Position numbers and translations under genes: made by a program. A model generated the notes under the pieces. That model was not told the origin of the DNA and made no database searches. It saw nothing but the letters and a program-made list of their open reading frames with translations. 22,026 nt of DNA from positions 1 through 22,026 of the forward strand of contig JANXZD010000067.1 of NCBI GenBank assembly GCA_025355705.1, written 5' to 3'. Origin of the DNA: Bacteroidota bacterium. GTDB lineage: Bacteria > Bacteroidota > Ignavibacteria > UBA10030 > UBA8401. Shown one piece after another: positions 7,063 through 13,933 of the stretch; positions within the stretch are counted from its first letter, which is position 1; every line of letters starts with the position of its first letter.

Positions 7063-7153
7063 ATTTGAGTCGACGATGAAAAGTGAAACGAAAAGGATAT
7101 TATTGAAATAGAACGGAAAAATGCAGAAATATAAATCGGACAAATGCGGCCGG
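7042..7153 (-). repeat. 112-bp dispersed repeat, copy A
   Basis: This segment matches 10291-10402 with five substitutions and no gaps by eye (107 of 112). One end is the palindromic operator; the other end (GGCCGG on the plus strand) lies just past a terminator. The sequence outside is unrelated on both sides. No terminal inverted repeats, target duplications or intact reading frame are visible, so it is not an obvious mobile element. It may be an extended regulatory region or a recently copied promoter block. Confidence 0.85.
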
Positions 7154-7175
7154 AGAAACCAGCGCGGATAATAAA

Positions 7176-7201
7176 AAAGGCAGACTGTTCTGTCCGCCTT
7201 T
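7176..7201 (-). terminator. Intrinsic terminator of the metalloprotease operon
   Basis: Ten-base arms (AAAGGCGGAC and GTCTGCCTTT on the minus strand, one G-U pair) with a 6-nt loop, starting 25 nt past the stop at 7227. The 3' arm runs directly into TTTTTTATTAT on the minus strand. A strong terminator for the 10139-7227 transcription unit. Confidence 0.88.
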
Positions 7202-7226
7202 GTTTTATTTTCACCAATTGGCACAG

Positions 7227-9194
7227 TTATTTCAACAATAACATTTTCTTCGTTGAAAAAAATCTTCCTGCAACGATCTTATAGAAATACACGCCGCTTG
7301 CAAGTTTTGAAGCATCAAATGTTGCGGAATAATAACCAACATTCTGATTTTTATTCACAACGCTTGCTACTTCTCTTCCGATGTAATCGAACACTGTTAT
7401 CCGCACATTCGATGCTTCAGGAATTGAGTAATCAATTGTCGTTGTGGGATTGAATGGATTGGGATAGTTTTGATTCATAAAATATTCTTTGGGAATATCA
7501 GCCTTTGCAGTTTGACCAGTTTTCCAAAAAACAATATATCCATTTGTTGATACCACGTCGCTGTAAATTGAATAAAGACTTTGGGTATCTTTCGTTCTAA
7601 TTTTATAAGAAAGGGAATATTGACCATTCTCGTTATAGGTCGTTTGAAAATCTGGATCGGTAAATGAATTGGTTGTTCTTGTTGCAACAAGTGTCCAATC
7701 CTGATTGTCGAATTGGCTTCGATAATATTTTCTCCAAACCTCCCAATATTGCCTATCTGGTTCGTTATTATTATCCCAAGTAAAAGTAATCTGAGTATTT
7801 GTTGTAAAAGCCAAATTTAATGGCTTAGCCGGAGAAGCATCTTGAGGACTCGATTGATACATTTTTGCAGTAAACGTAGTCGAATTTTCTGAAAGTATTT
7901 CCATTCCTACATTCGTACTTGTTTTTGTATTTGGAACAAAGACATTACCTGTTACATACGGATCACGATTATCCGACCAAGGAGATAAAACTTTAATACC
8001 TGCTGCACCCGGGAATAGATCCCCCGCATCAGTTTCTGTAGGAATATTTTCTGGGAATGTATTATTGTAAAGACCGCTAGCATAAATCAAACCATTGTCT
8101 TCATAGTTTTGATTTGGGAAATTATAGGTTACTCTCCAAACCATTACTCCTTTTGGGAACACTACATTAGTAGAGTTTTGTGAATGAGCAATTGGCATAA
8201 AGGCTGAATTATTATAATCTGCAGTTGATGTTGTTCCAATTGTCATATTCTGGTCGAACCTCCTATTTTCCATCAAGAAATATTCACCGCTGACATTTCC
8301 ATTAATTCGGAATATTTGTGGTGCAGTAAGAGAATATTCCAAATCATATTGTTGTTGCCCGCTAATTGTAGTCGGAGTTAACCAGCCTTTAAGCATTCTA
8401 GCAATTGGATTTAATGGAGCAGGTGCTGCCCAATTGCCATTTCTGTTGCCAGATTGCATTGCATCCGCTCTGCTTCCGCTTGAATGTTTTATCCCAAGGG
8501 TATGGGCAAATTCGTGGCAATGAGTTCCTATGCGTGCGAATTTGGCTCCGCTGTGTTCCTGATCCATGGGTGAATTTTCAAGTTCACTCATAATATAGGT
8601 TGTTCCTCCAATATAATTTGCATACGGATTTAACCCTCCACCATTGTATCTGTTTCCAGCATATATTATCACGAGTTTAGTGGTTGTGTTCAAAGTTCCA
8701 ACATTTATTCCTGCGGAAGATGCTGCTGTCAAAGCATCTGAAATAAGAGTTTGAGAATAATATGAGGTTGAATGGTAATATGATTTTGTATCCGATAAAG
8801 TCAACCATTCTGGATAGCCCAAATCAGGATCAAGGTTATTTAATAGTGTTGCATTGATAATAACATTACCACTCGACATTTTTCGGAAATAGTCATTCAT
8901 GCTTCCGTAAACATAATCGCCATCTGGGGTGTATCGAACAGGTGAAACATAAATTCCATCGGAGCCAAACATTTCTTCATAATTTGATTTAGAATATTTT
9001 GGAATATCATTACGACCTTGCACTTTACACTGTACATCTGAGAACTGCACTAACAATATTTTAAGATTTACTGTTGCGTTTATATATTGCGTAGTGGTTG
9101 AATTACCTGTTACTAGACAATCTGGTTCTTCAGCAGATCCTACCATTAAGGTTAAAAGATAAGCTGCAACAAATACTACTATCTTCTTTTTCAT
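7227..9194 (-). CDS. M6-like secreted metalloprotease with FN3 and T9SS sorting domains
   Basis: A 655-residue secreted zinc protease. It has a signal peptide (about 1-21), an M6-type N-terminal part (about 45-130: L-L-V-Q-F-S-D, then N-D-Y-F-R-K-M-S-S-G), and a catalytic motif H227-E228-F-A-H231-T-L-G-I-K-H237, i.e. HExxHxxGxxH with all zinc ligands and the catalytic Glu present. A region with few recognisable motifs follows to about 455, then a fibronectin type III domain (about 455-550), and the T9SS sorting domain (about 570-655, Q-N-Y-P-N-P-F-N-P-T-T-T-I-D-Y-S-I, ending K-M-L-L-L-K). M6 peptidases include immune inhibitor A; a nutrient-degrading role is equally likely here. It starts 27 nt after the previous gene with a GGAGAA ribosome site, so it is the second gene of a two-gene operon ending in a strong terminator. 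Confidence 0.92.
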   Translation of the reverse strand: MKKKIVVFVAAYLLTLMVGSAEEPDCLVTGNSTTTQYINATVNLKILLVQFSDVQCKVQGRNDIPKYSKSNYEEMFGSDGIYVSPVRYTPDGDYVYGSMNDYFRKMSSGNVIINATLLNNLDPDLGYPEWLTLSDTKSYYHSTSYYSQTLISDALTAASSAGINVGTLNTTTKLVIIYAGNRYNGGGLNPYANYIGGTTYIMSELENSPMDQEHSGAKFARIGTHCHEFAHTLGIKHSSGSRADAMQSGNRNGNWAAPAPLNPIARMLKGWLTPTTISGQQQYDLEYSLTAPQIFRINGNVSGEYFLMENRRFDQNMTIGTTSTADYNNSAFMPIAHSQNSTNVVFPKGVMVWRVTYNFPNQNYEDNGLIYASGLYNNTFPENIPTETDAGDLFPGAAGIKVLSPWSDNRDPYVTGNVFVPNTKTSTNVGMEILSENSTTFTAKMYQSSPQDASPAKPLNLAFTTNTQITFTWDNNNEPDRQYWEVWRKYYRSQFDNQDWTLVATRTTNSFTDPDFQTTYNENGQYSLSYKIRTKDTQSLYSIYSDVVSTNGYIVFWKTGQTAKADIPKEYFMNQNYPNPFNPTTTIDYSIPEASNVRITVFDYIGREVASVVNKNQNVGYYSATFDASKLASGVYFYKIVAGRFFSTKKMLLLK

Positions 9195-9221
9195 AGATTC
9201 TCCTACGGTTATGTGATTGGG

Positions 9222-10139
9222 TTATTTTACCATCAACATTTTCATTTGCTTAAAACCTGTTTCACTTTGAATTCGGAAAATATAAACCCCGCTCGATTGT
9301 TCGTTACCTTGCTCATTTTTCCCATTCCAAATCATTTTATGAAAACCTGATGGCTTTCTATTGTTTAGCAATGAAATAACTTTTCTACCAAGCATATCAT
9401 AAACCGAAACGTTTATACTTTGTTCTGTTTTTATATAAAATGAAATCGTTGTGGTTGCATTAAACGGATTGGGATAGTTAGGAAAGATTTCGAAATCTAC
9501 CGGGTTGATATTATAATATTTTTCTTTAACCGAAGTAATGGTTCCATATTTTACACCATTTATTATAGCGCCTCTCAAAAACCATTCGTCTCCACCCTCT
9601 CTTAAAAAATATCCCATTCCAATTCCGTCAACGATATCTTTTTCTTCGTAGTATGTTATTTTTGAAAAAAACGTATAATATATCCAAGTGTTTCTGCTCT
9701 GTCCAAAATAATTTATAAAACGTTCATCTTTGACAATTTGAAATAATGTATCTTCATTTGTAACCGGTACAATCAAAAAAATATCTCCTTTGTGTTTGCT
9801 ATAATCATAAATTAAACTGTCTTTTCCGGCCGTAAATTGAAACACTTGGTTTTGTTCTTGTCTCAAAAAAAAGATTTTTGTAAATTTTTTATCTGAACTA
9901 ATTAAAAAATATTTTTGGGCGCTTGACATTATAGTGTCACCAATAACCTTTTCGGTCCAACCATAAATCCAAGTATATTGTCCGTTTAAATAATCGTATG
10001 TCCAATACTGCCAAACATTACCAACTTGTAACGGATACACTCCCGCCAAAGAATCGGTAACTTGTTTTGTTTGTGTTTGCAAAAATTGAACAAACAAAAG
10101 TGTAAACGATGAAACGAAATAAATAATTTTTTTATTCAT
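9222..10139 (-). CDS. T9SS-secreted protein of unknown function
   Basis: A 305-residue protein from the ATG at 10139 (M-N-K-K-I-I-Y-F). An upstream in-frame TTG would add six residues, but the ATG has AAAGGAA at good spacing and begins directly with a signal peptide (about 1-24). The mature N-terminal domain (about 30-215) starts with Y-P-L-Q-V-G-N-V-W-Q-Y, an opening often seen in FCB exported proteins, and has no known catalytic motif. The C-terminal T9SS sorting domain spans about 220-305 (F-P-N-Y-P-N-P-F-N-A-T-T-T-I-S-F, then S-S-G-V-Y-I-F-R, ending K-M-L-M-V-K). It is the first gene of a two-gene unit with the metalloprotease, controlled by palindrome copy 4. It may be an accessory or partner of the protease (inference). 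Confidence 0.88.
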   Translation of the reverse strand: MNKKIIYFVSSFTLLFVQFLQTQTKQVTDSLAGVYPLQVGNVWQYWTYDYLNGQYTWIYGWTEKVIGDTIMSSAQKYFLISSDKKFTKIFFLRQEQNQVFQFTAGKDSLIYDYSKHKGDIFLIVPVTNEDTLFQIVKDERFINYFGQSRNTWIYYTFFSKITYYEEKDIVDGIGMGYFLREGGDEWFLRGAIINGVKYGTITSVKEKYYNINPVDFEIFPNYPNPFNATTTISFYIKTEQSINVSVYDMLGRKVISLLNNRKPSGFHKMIWNGKNEQGNEQSSGVYIFRIQSETGFKQMKMLMVK

Positions 10140-10144
10140 TGAAG

Positions 10145-10161
10145 TTCCTTTCAACAAGGAA
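10145..10161 (-). promoter_or_regulatory. Hairpin covering the ribosome-binding site of the 10139 gene
   Basis: Arms TTCCTT (10145-10150) and AAGGAA (10156-10161) on the plus strand pair with a 5-nt loop. On the mRNA the AAAGGAA ribosome-binding site sits in the 3' arm, ending 5 nt before the ATG. A six-pair AT-rich stem is weak, so it may only modulate initiation. Confidence 0.4.
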
Positions 10162-10265
10162 AGATGTAAAATATTTTCGGGGCGACATGATTGTTATTAA
10201 TTTGCTGAATGAGTCGTCTCATAGTTTTAATTGCTTTTTTGTATCTTCAATATGTTCAACGCCAG

Positions 10266-10311
10266 ATAATAGTATTTGTTCGCTATTATGGCAATACTCA
10301 GATTTGAGTAT
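10266..10311 (-). promoter_or_regulatory. Palindromic operator and putative promoter, copy 4 (T9SS/metalloprotease operon)
   Basis: Palindrome at 10294-10311. On the minus strand TTGCCA (10294-10289) begins at its last base; a 17-nt spacer leads to TATTAT (10271-10266), the best -10 of the four copies. Predicted transcript start near 10259, giving a leader of about 120 nt. It has the same extra half-site as copy 3, one helical turn upstream. Confidence 0.65.
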
Positions 10312-10402
10312 ATTTGAGTCGACGATGAAAAGTGAAACAAACAGGATATTGTTGAAATAGAACGGAAAAACGCAGAAATATAAATCGGACAAATGAGGCC
10401 GG
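10291..10402 (-). repeat. 112-bp dispersed repeat, copy B
   Basis: Partner of 7042-7153, with five substitutions. It again lies between an upstream terminator and a promoter for a cell-surface or secreted protein gene, and ends with the palindrome. Beyond the palindrome toward the gene, the sequence diverges from copy A. Confidence 0.85.
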
Positions 10403-10446
10403 AAGAAAATTTTGTGCGGTATAGAGACAAACAGAACGGAAACAAA

Positions 10447-10480
10447 AATCCCCGAAGTCATAGTGCAGACCTCGGGGATT
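10447..10480 (-). terminator. Intrinsic terminator, second after the 73-residue gene
   Basis: Arms AATCCCCGA and TCGGGGATT (9 bp), extended by GTC/GAC after one mismatch, with an 8-nt loop. The minus-strand 3' side reads ATTTTTGTTT. It could also act on the plus strand, where TTTTATAATT follows. Confidence 0.85.
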
Positions 10481-10506
10481 TTATAATTGTAACTTTGAGA
10501 AGGTTT

Positions 10507-10525
10507 AAAACCTTCGCAAGGTTTT
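10507..10525 (-). terminator. Short hairpin directly after the 73-residue gene
   Basis: AAAACCTT and AAGGTTTT pair with a 3-nt loop, three bases past the stop codon. On the minus strand the T-run is part of the arm. Probably a first, weaker terminator ahead of the stronger one at 10447-10480. Confidence 0.55.
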
Positions 10526-10528
10526 TAA

Positions 10529-10750
10529 TTATTGCTTTTCTATAAAATCATACATCTGCACTTTAATCTCGAACCGTTGTCCTTCGGTATAGTGCTTCTC
10601 ATATTTTCCCGGAAGCGGCTGAACAACCTTCACCTTCGCCCAACAACCCTGCGCATCTTCAATGGTCGCATCGTACAGCGAAACGTTGTTAAGAATGCAG
10701 GTATATGTTTTTCCAATTTCGGGAGCGTCTTTTAATGTATGGGAATGCAT
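10529..10750 (-). CDS. Small hypothetical protein, 73 residues
   Basis: A short acidic-to-neutral cytoplasmic-looking protein with no signal or membrane segment. Visible features: I-G-K-T-Y-T near residue 12, alternating strand-like stretches, a P-L-P-G turn near 46, and an F-E-I-K-V-Q-M-Y-D-F segment near the end. The pattern would fit a small beta-barrel, but I do not recognise a family. Coding status is supported by the clean frame, two terminators right after the stop, and placement between two transcription units. The ribosome site (AAAGAAAAG) is weak. It lies 83 nt past the stop of the upstream coiled-coil gene, beyond a hairpin, so it may be a separate unit or a read-through product. 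Confidence 0.6.
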   Translation of the reverse strand: MHSHTLKDAPEIGKTYTCILNNVSLYDATIEDAQGCWAKVKVVQPLPGKYEKHYTEGQRFEIKVQMYDFIEKQ

Positions 10751-10785
10751 TACTTTTCTTTATTAAATTTATCGTCATTCTATGG

Positions 10786-10810
10786 ATGCCCGATACGAAC
10801 ACTCGGGCAT
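10786..10810 (-). terminator. Hairpin after the coiled-coil operon
   Basis: Perfect 8-bp arms ATGCCCGA and TCGGGCAT with a 9-nt loop; outer CTATG/CATAG can extend the stem. It starts 24 nt past the stop at 10834. No U-run follows on the minus strand (CCATAGAATG), so efficiency is uncertain; it may act as an mRNA end or processing hairpin. Confidence 0.5.
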
Positions 10811-10833
10811 GACATAGCATTATTATTCAAGCC

Positions 10834-12048
10834 CTACGCAACTGCCGGTTTTGATTTCGTTTTGCTGTACAGAATATATGCCACAGCAAGAATAATCAAT
10901 CCAAACAATGTATAGATCAGCCAGTTGGACGGTTTAACTTTTGAATACCAGAGTTGAACTTTGGTATCAATATCGGCAACCTGCGCATCGGTGATCATAT
11001 TGTTCTCTTTCCAGACCGGAACCCATACCGGTTTCAAGCTCTGAGACCAGATCTTTTCGAACGCTTGGTATGTTGCATACGGATCGTCGTTTTTAGCACC
11101 GGTGCCGTTGATCTGTTCGTCAATGAATCGTGCAATCGCCGGATGAATTTCTGAACCGGTGGTGATCGGCGCAACAGAAAGTTTTGCGGTAGAGAACATC
11201 GCATTCAGTGATTTCCAAAATGCTTCGTCTGCTTTTACACGCCATTGTGTAATCATTGTATCAATCGCCGGTATCTCTCGCGATTTTTCTTTGTTGGAAA
11301 GATAAGCGTCACCCAAAAGTTTCTTTATGCCGTTCCATTTGGTTTCAAATTTTCGATTTTCACCGTATAGACTTGCAATGTCGTTACCGGTAAGCTGTGT
11401 TGAAGAAAGGAATTCTACGTTATCGGCAACCGCACGTTTAACATTCGAAAGCACATTGCTTCGTTCAAGCTTTGTCTGCTGACTCTTTTGTACGTCGCCC
11501 GTTGGTTGAATATTTTTATCGTATTGCATAAACAGACTGTCGACCAATGCAAAGATCGCTTTATCACGTTTTGCAAGATTTGTGCGAAGCGTTGCAACAA
11601 CTTTAAGCAGTGAATCGCGTTCTGCTTTTGCTTCTTTTAATTGTGCTAGCAGCGATGCATTCTGTCCGTTCAGCGTGTTCACCTGTTCGGTTAATGTCGT
11701 TACTTGCTGTTCCAGCACAGCAATGCGTGCGGCGCTTTCGCCGATCGCTTTGATCTTCTGTTCGGAATAAGCGAATGATGCTTTTAATTTTTCAATGCTT
11801 GCGTCAAAATCATCCGGATATAATGCTTTGTTTAAAAATTCTTGATATGATTTGTATTCAGATTCAAACTTCTTCACTTTTTCACCCGCTTGTGCGATCT
11901 CGTCTGTTGTAGCAGCAGTGGTGATTGTCTTAAGCAATGCTTTATACTCTTTTTCAAAATCCCGCTTTACTTCGGAATTTGAACGTTCTTGTGCTGCCGA
12001 GAATGTGAACAAGAAAATACTCAACAGTAGAATAATGTTTTGTTTCAT
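10834..12048 (-). CDS. Exported coiled-coil protein with C-terminal membrane anchor (paralog 2)
   Basis: A 404-residue protein with a signal peptide (about 1-19, cut near A-A-Q-E-R-S), a helical region, and a clear coiled coil (about 95-160, with Q-Q-V-T-T-L-T-E-Q-V-N-T-L spacing). A conserved K-R-D-K-A-I-F-A-L-V-D-S-L-F block (160-173) follows, then a C-terminal helical domain, a membrane helix (about 376-395) and a short basic tail. The topology is therefore periplasmic with an inner-membrane anchor. It is paralogous along its length to the gene just upstream (shared Q-E-R-S, K-R-D-F-E-K, E-F-L-N-K-A, F-A-L-V-D-S-L-F, F-L-S-S). It has a strong AAAGGAGG ribosome site and is the third gene of a lipoprotein-paralog-paralog operon. 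Family not recognised; an envelope scaffold is an inference. Confidence 0.85.
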   Translation of the reverse strand: MKQNIILLLSIFLFTFSAAQERSNSEVKRDFEKEYKALLKTITTAATTDEIAQAGEKVKKFESEYKSYQEFLNKALYPDDFDASIEKLKASFAYSEQKIKAIGESAARIAVLEQQVTTLTEQVNTLNGQNASLLAQLKEAKAERDSLLKVVATLRTNLAKRDKAIFALVDSLFMQYDKNIQPTGDVQKSQQTKLERSNVLSNVKRAVADNVEFLSSTQLTGNDIASLYGENRKFETKWNGIKKLLGDAYLSNKEKSREIPAIDTMITQWRVKADEAFWKSLNAMFSTAKLSVAPITTGSEIHPAIARFIDEQINGTGAKNDDPYATYQAFEKIWSQSLKPVWVPVWKENNMITDAQVADIDTKVQLWYSKVKPSNWLIYTLFGLIILAVAYILYSKTKSKPAVA

Positions 12049-12078
12049 TTCGTCCTCCTTTAGGATTCTGATGATACT

Positions 12079-13272
12079 TTATGCGGAACGTTTTCGCGTT
12101 CCAAGATATATTCCCGCCAAAATTGCTATTGCTAACGCACCGATCAGAAAATACGAAAGCGTACTGCTCTCGATCGGCGTCATTGCCGCAGACCAGGTTT
12201 TGGTTTTTGCATCGATCTCCGTCATTTGTTCTTCGGTGAATAATCCCTGACGGATCATAACCGGGATCCATGATGGTTTTAGTTTGCTTCCCCATGTATT
12301 GTAGGCAAACGATTCAAAGATAATCTTTTTATCAATGTCCGTCCGCTTTGCAGTGTTTGCCGTTTCATCATCAATAAATTTGAGAATATTGCGGTACATT
12401 TCTTCGCCATTGTTGAATGGTGTAATAGGAAGTTTCTCCGCAGCAAATATTTCGTTTACACCTTTCCAAAGAATTCCGTCGGTAAGCGTATGCCAGTTCG
12501 TGATCAATCCGCTGATTTCCGAAACTTCTTTTGCTTGAAGCGATGACGGAACGTACGCTTTGGATAATTTCTGTCCGACCCCTTTCCACGATGACTCAAA
12601 TCTCCGCTGTTCATTTAACAACTGCGGGATCTGCTGAGTAGAAAATGATGCCGACGACAGGAACATGATATTATCGGTAACCGAACGCTTAAGGCTGGCA
12701 ACCACATTCTTCTTTTCCAACAATGAAAGTTTCTTCATGTCGCTTCCGGAAAGCTGATCGGTATCATATTTAATGAACAGACTATCAACAAGCGCAAAAA
12801 CCGCTTCATCGCGTTTCTGTATCTCATCCTGAAGCACGGCGATCGACTTCTTCAATGCCGCCAATTCGCCTTGTGCTTTTGCCAGCTGCGCACGAAGCAA
12901 TGCATTCTCTTCTTTCAACGATTGCACTTGCGATGTAAGAGAACCAATTTCACGCTCCAGTTGAGAAGCACGGATCTTGCTATCCGCCAGTTCTTTGGAT
13001 TTTTTCAACCGCGCAATCAATCCATCATATCCATCCGGAAATACTGCTTTGTTCAGAAATTCCTGATGCGGCTTGAATTCCGTTTCAAAATCGGTGACTT
13101 CTTTTAAAAGCTGTTGTAATGACGCTTCGGTTTCCGCGCTGTTTAGATTTTTTGTAAGAAGAACAAAACGTTTTTCAAAATCACGTTTTATATCGGAAGA
13201 CGAGCGCTCTTGCGCATTCAGTCCGACAGAGAACAGAACTGCGGCAACGAAAAGAATGATGCTCCTCTTCAT
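12079..13272 (-). CDS. Exported coiled-coil protein with C-terminal membrane anchor (paralog 1)
   Basis: A 397-residue protein with the same architecture as its neighbour: signal peptide (about 1-20), Q-E-R-S-S-S at the mature end, coiled coil (about 90-160, with L-E-R-E-I-G-S-L-T-S-Q-V), a conserved K-R-D-E-A-V-F-A-L-V-D-S-L-F block, a helical C-terminal domain with a W-I-P-V segment, a membrane helix (about 371-390) and the basic tail T-R-K-R-S-A. Its ATG overlaps the stop of the lipoprotein gene (ATGA), with GGGAGG just ahead, and the second paralog begins 30 nt past its stop. The tandem pair probably arose by duplication. Two related proteins with the same topology suggest a hetero-oligomer, but function is unknown. 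Confidence 0.85.
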   Translation of the reverse strand: MKRSIILFVAAVLFSVGLNAQERSSSDIKRDFEKRFVLLTKNLNSAETEASLQQLLKEVTDFETEFKPHQEFLNKAVFPDGYDGLIARLKKSKELADSKIRASQLEREIGSLTSQVQSLKEENALLRAQLAKAQGELAALKKSIAVLQDEIQKRDEAVFALVDSLFIKYDTDQLSGSDMKKLSLLEKKNVVASLKRSVTDNIMFLSSASFSTQQIPQLLNEQRRFESSWKGVGQKLSKAYVPSSLQAKEVSEISGLITNWHTLTDGILWKGVNEIFAAEKLPITPFNNGEEMYRNILKFIDDETANTAKRTDIDKKIIFESFAYNTWGSKLKPSWIPVMIRQGLFTEEQMTEIDAKTKTWSAAMTPIESSTLSYFLIGALAIAILAGIYLGTRKRSA

Positions 13273-13739
13273 TTCTTACCTCCCAACAATGTTGCCCCAC
13301 TTTTTGTTAATTGAAATTTTTCTTTCCCATTCCACAGTTCAATATAGGATTCTTTCTGATCGAACTTCGGATCATCCATCGCTTTTTCTGCGGAAATAAC
13401 GATCGTGTTGCTCACCGCAAGCGCACCGTCGCTTTGCGCGAGAACGTATACATTCTTGAATTTTTTTCCGGTCAAATAATAGAATCCTGCTTTGTCGCGG
13501 ATAAGACGAACTTCATTGGTGTTCTTTGCGGCCATGGAATCAGCGGCAAATTCTTTTGCGAGAAGCGGTGTCACAGTAAATGCAACACTGTATTGTTTTG
13601 CGGTAACCATGCCTTTAGAATTGATTTCAAGTATTTCGTCTGCCTGCCACGCAAAATCTGCGGGCTGCAGTTGCAACGACGAACATCCAATCATCGCCAA
13701 CGATGTGAACATACTGATGAGAATAAGAATCTTTTTCAT
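13269..13739 (-). CDS. Small lipoprotein, first gene of the coiled-coil operon
   Basis: A 156-residue protein with a lipoprotein signal ending L-A-M-I-G-C (Cys at about 19), followed by S-S, which favours outer-membrane sorting by the usual +2 rule. The mature domain (about 25-156) looks beta-rich and has no recognised motif; it contains W-Q-A-D-E-I-L-E-I-N, a Y-Y-L-T-G-K-K segment and a final Y-I-E-L-W-N-G-K-E-K. The start is fixed by the signal sequence and an AAAGGAG site. It is coupled by ATGA overlap to the first coiled-coil paralog, suggesting an outer-membrane partner of the inner-membrane anchored pair (inference). Confidence 0.82.
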   Translation of the reverse strand: MKKILILISMFTSLAMIGCSSLQLQPADFAWQADEILEINSKGMVTAKQYSVAFTVTPLLAKEFAADSMAAKNTNEVRLIRDKAGFYYLTGKKFKNVYVLAQSDGALAVSNTIVISAEKAMDDPKFDQKESYIELWNGKEKFQLTKSGATLLGGKK

Positions 13740-13893
13740 AGTGCTTCTCCTTTGTTAAATGAGTAAATAAATTGCTTTCAAATTGACGACCCTGTGCTAA
13801 AAATACGGGGAGTTCTCGTTGTAATTTTAAAAAAGCAAACCACTGAAATTCCTGAACATTACAAAAATAGCGGATAACTTGTTACAAAGAAAT

Positions 13894-13907
13894 CATCCAA
13901 AGGGATG
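13894..13907 (-). terminator. Possible weak terminator of gyrA
   Basis: A 5-bp stem CATCC/GGATG with a 4-nt loop, 27 nt past the gyrA stop, followed on the minus strand by ATTTCTTTGT. It is short; it is the only hairpin noticed in the gap between gyrA and the lipoprotein operon. Confidence 0.35.
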
Positions 13908-13933
13908 AAAGAGTAGCTAATCCTTGTTGAGAA

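Larger units (their letters stand above)
10158..10528 (-). other. 371-nt intergenic region: tandem terminators, repeat and operator
   Basis: No credible gene. Read on the minus strand: a terminator at 10525-10507, a second at 10480-10447, about 45 nt without recognised features, the 112-bp repeat (10402-10291) ending in the palindromic operator, a -10-like TATTAT (10271-10266), and about 120 nt of leader to the ATG at 10139, with the short RBS hairpin just before it. Short frames here are not supported. Confidence 0.7.

Noticed and set aside
7042..7153. 112-bp repeat as a MITE or insertion-sequence remnant
   Set aside because: No terminal inverted repeats or target duplications are visible, and both copies sit in the same functional place, between a terminator and a promoter.
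7015..7224. Minus-strand frames at 7015-7224 and 10219-10461 sharing a similar peptide, as a possible conserved small gene
   Set aside because: Similarity comes from the 112-bp repeat. Four of its five substitutions fall in one codon phase, but with five events this is easily chance. The frames have no signal, no ribosome site, no shared ends, and run through terminators and promoter elements.
10140..10157. TTG start at 10157 for the T9SS gene
   Set aside because: It would place the ribosome site inside the coding region; the ATG at 10139 has AAAGGAA at normal spacing and begins directly with the signal peptide.
13311..13766. Plus-strand 151-codon frame opposite the lipoprotein gene
   Set aside because: Shadow of the minus-strand lipoprotein, which has a lipobox, a good ribosome site and coupling to the next gene.
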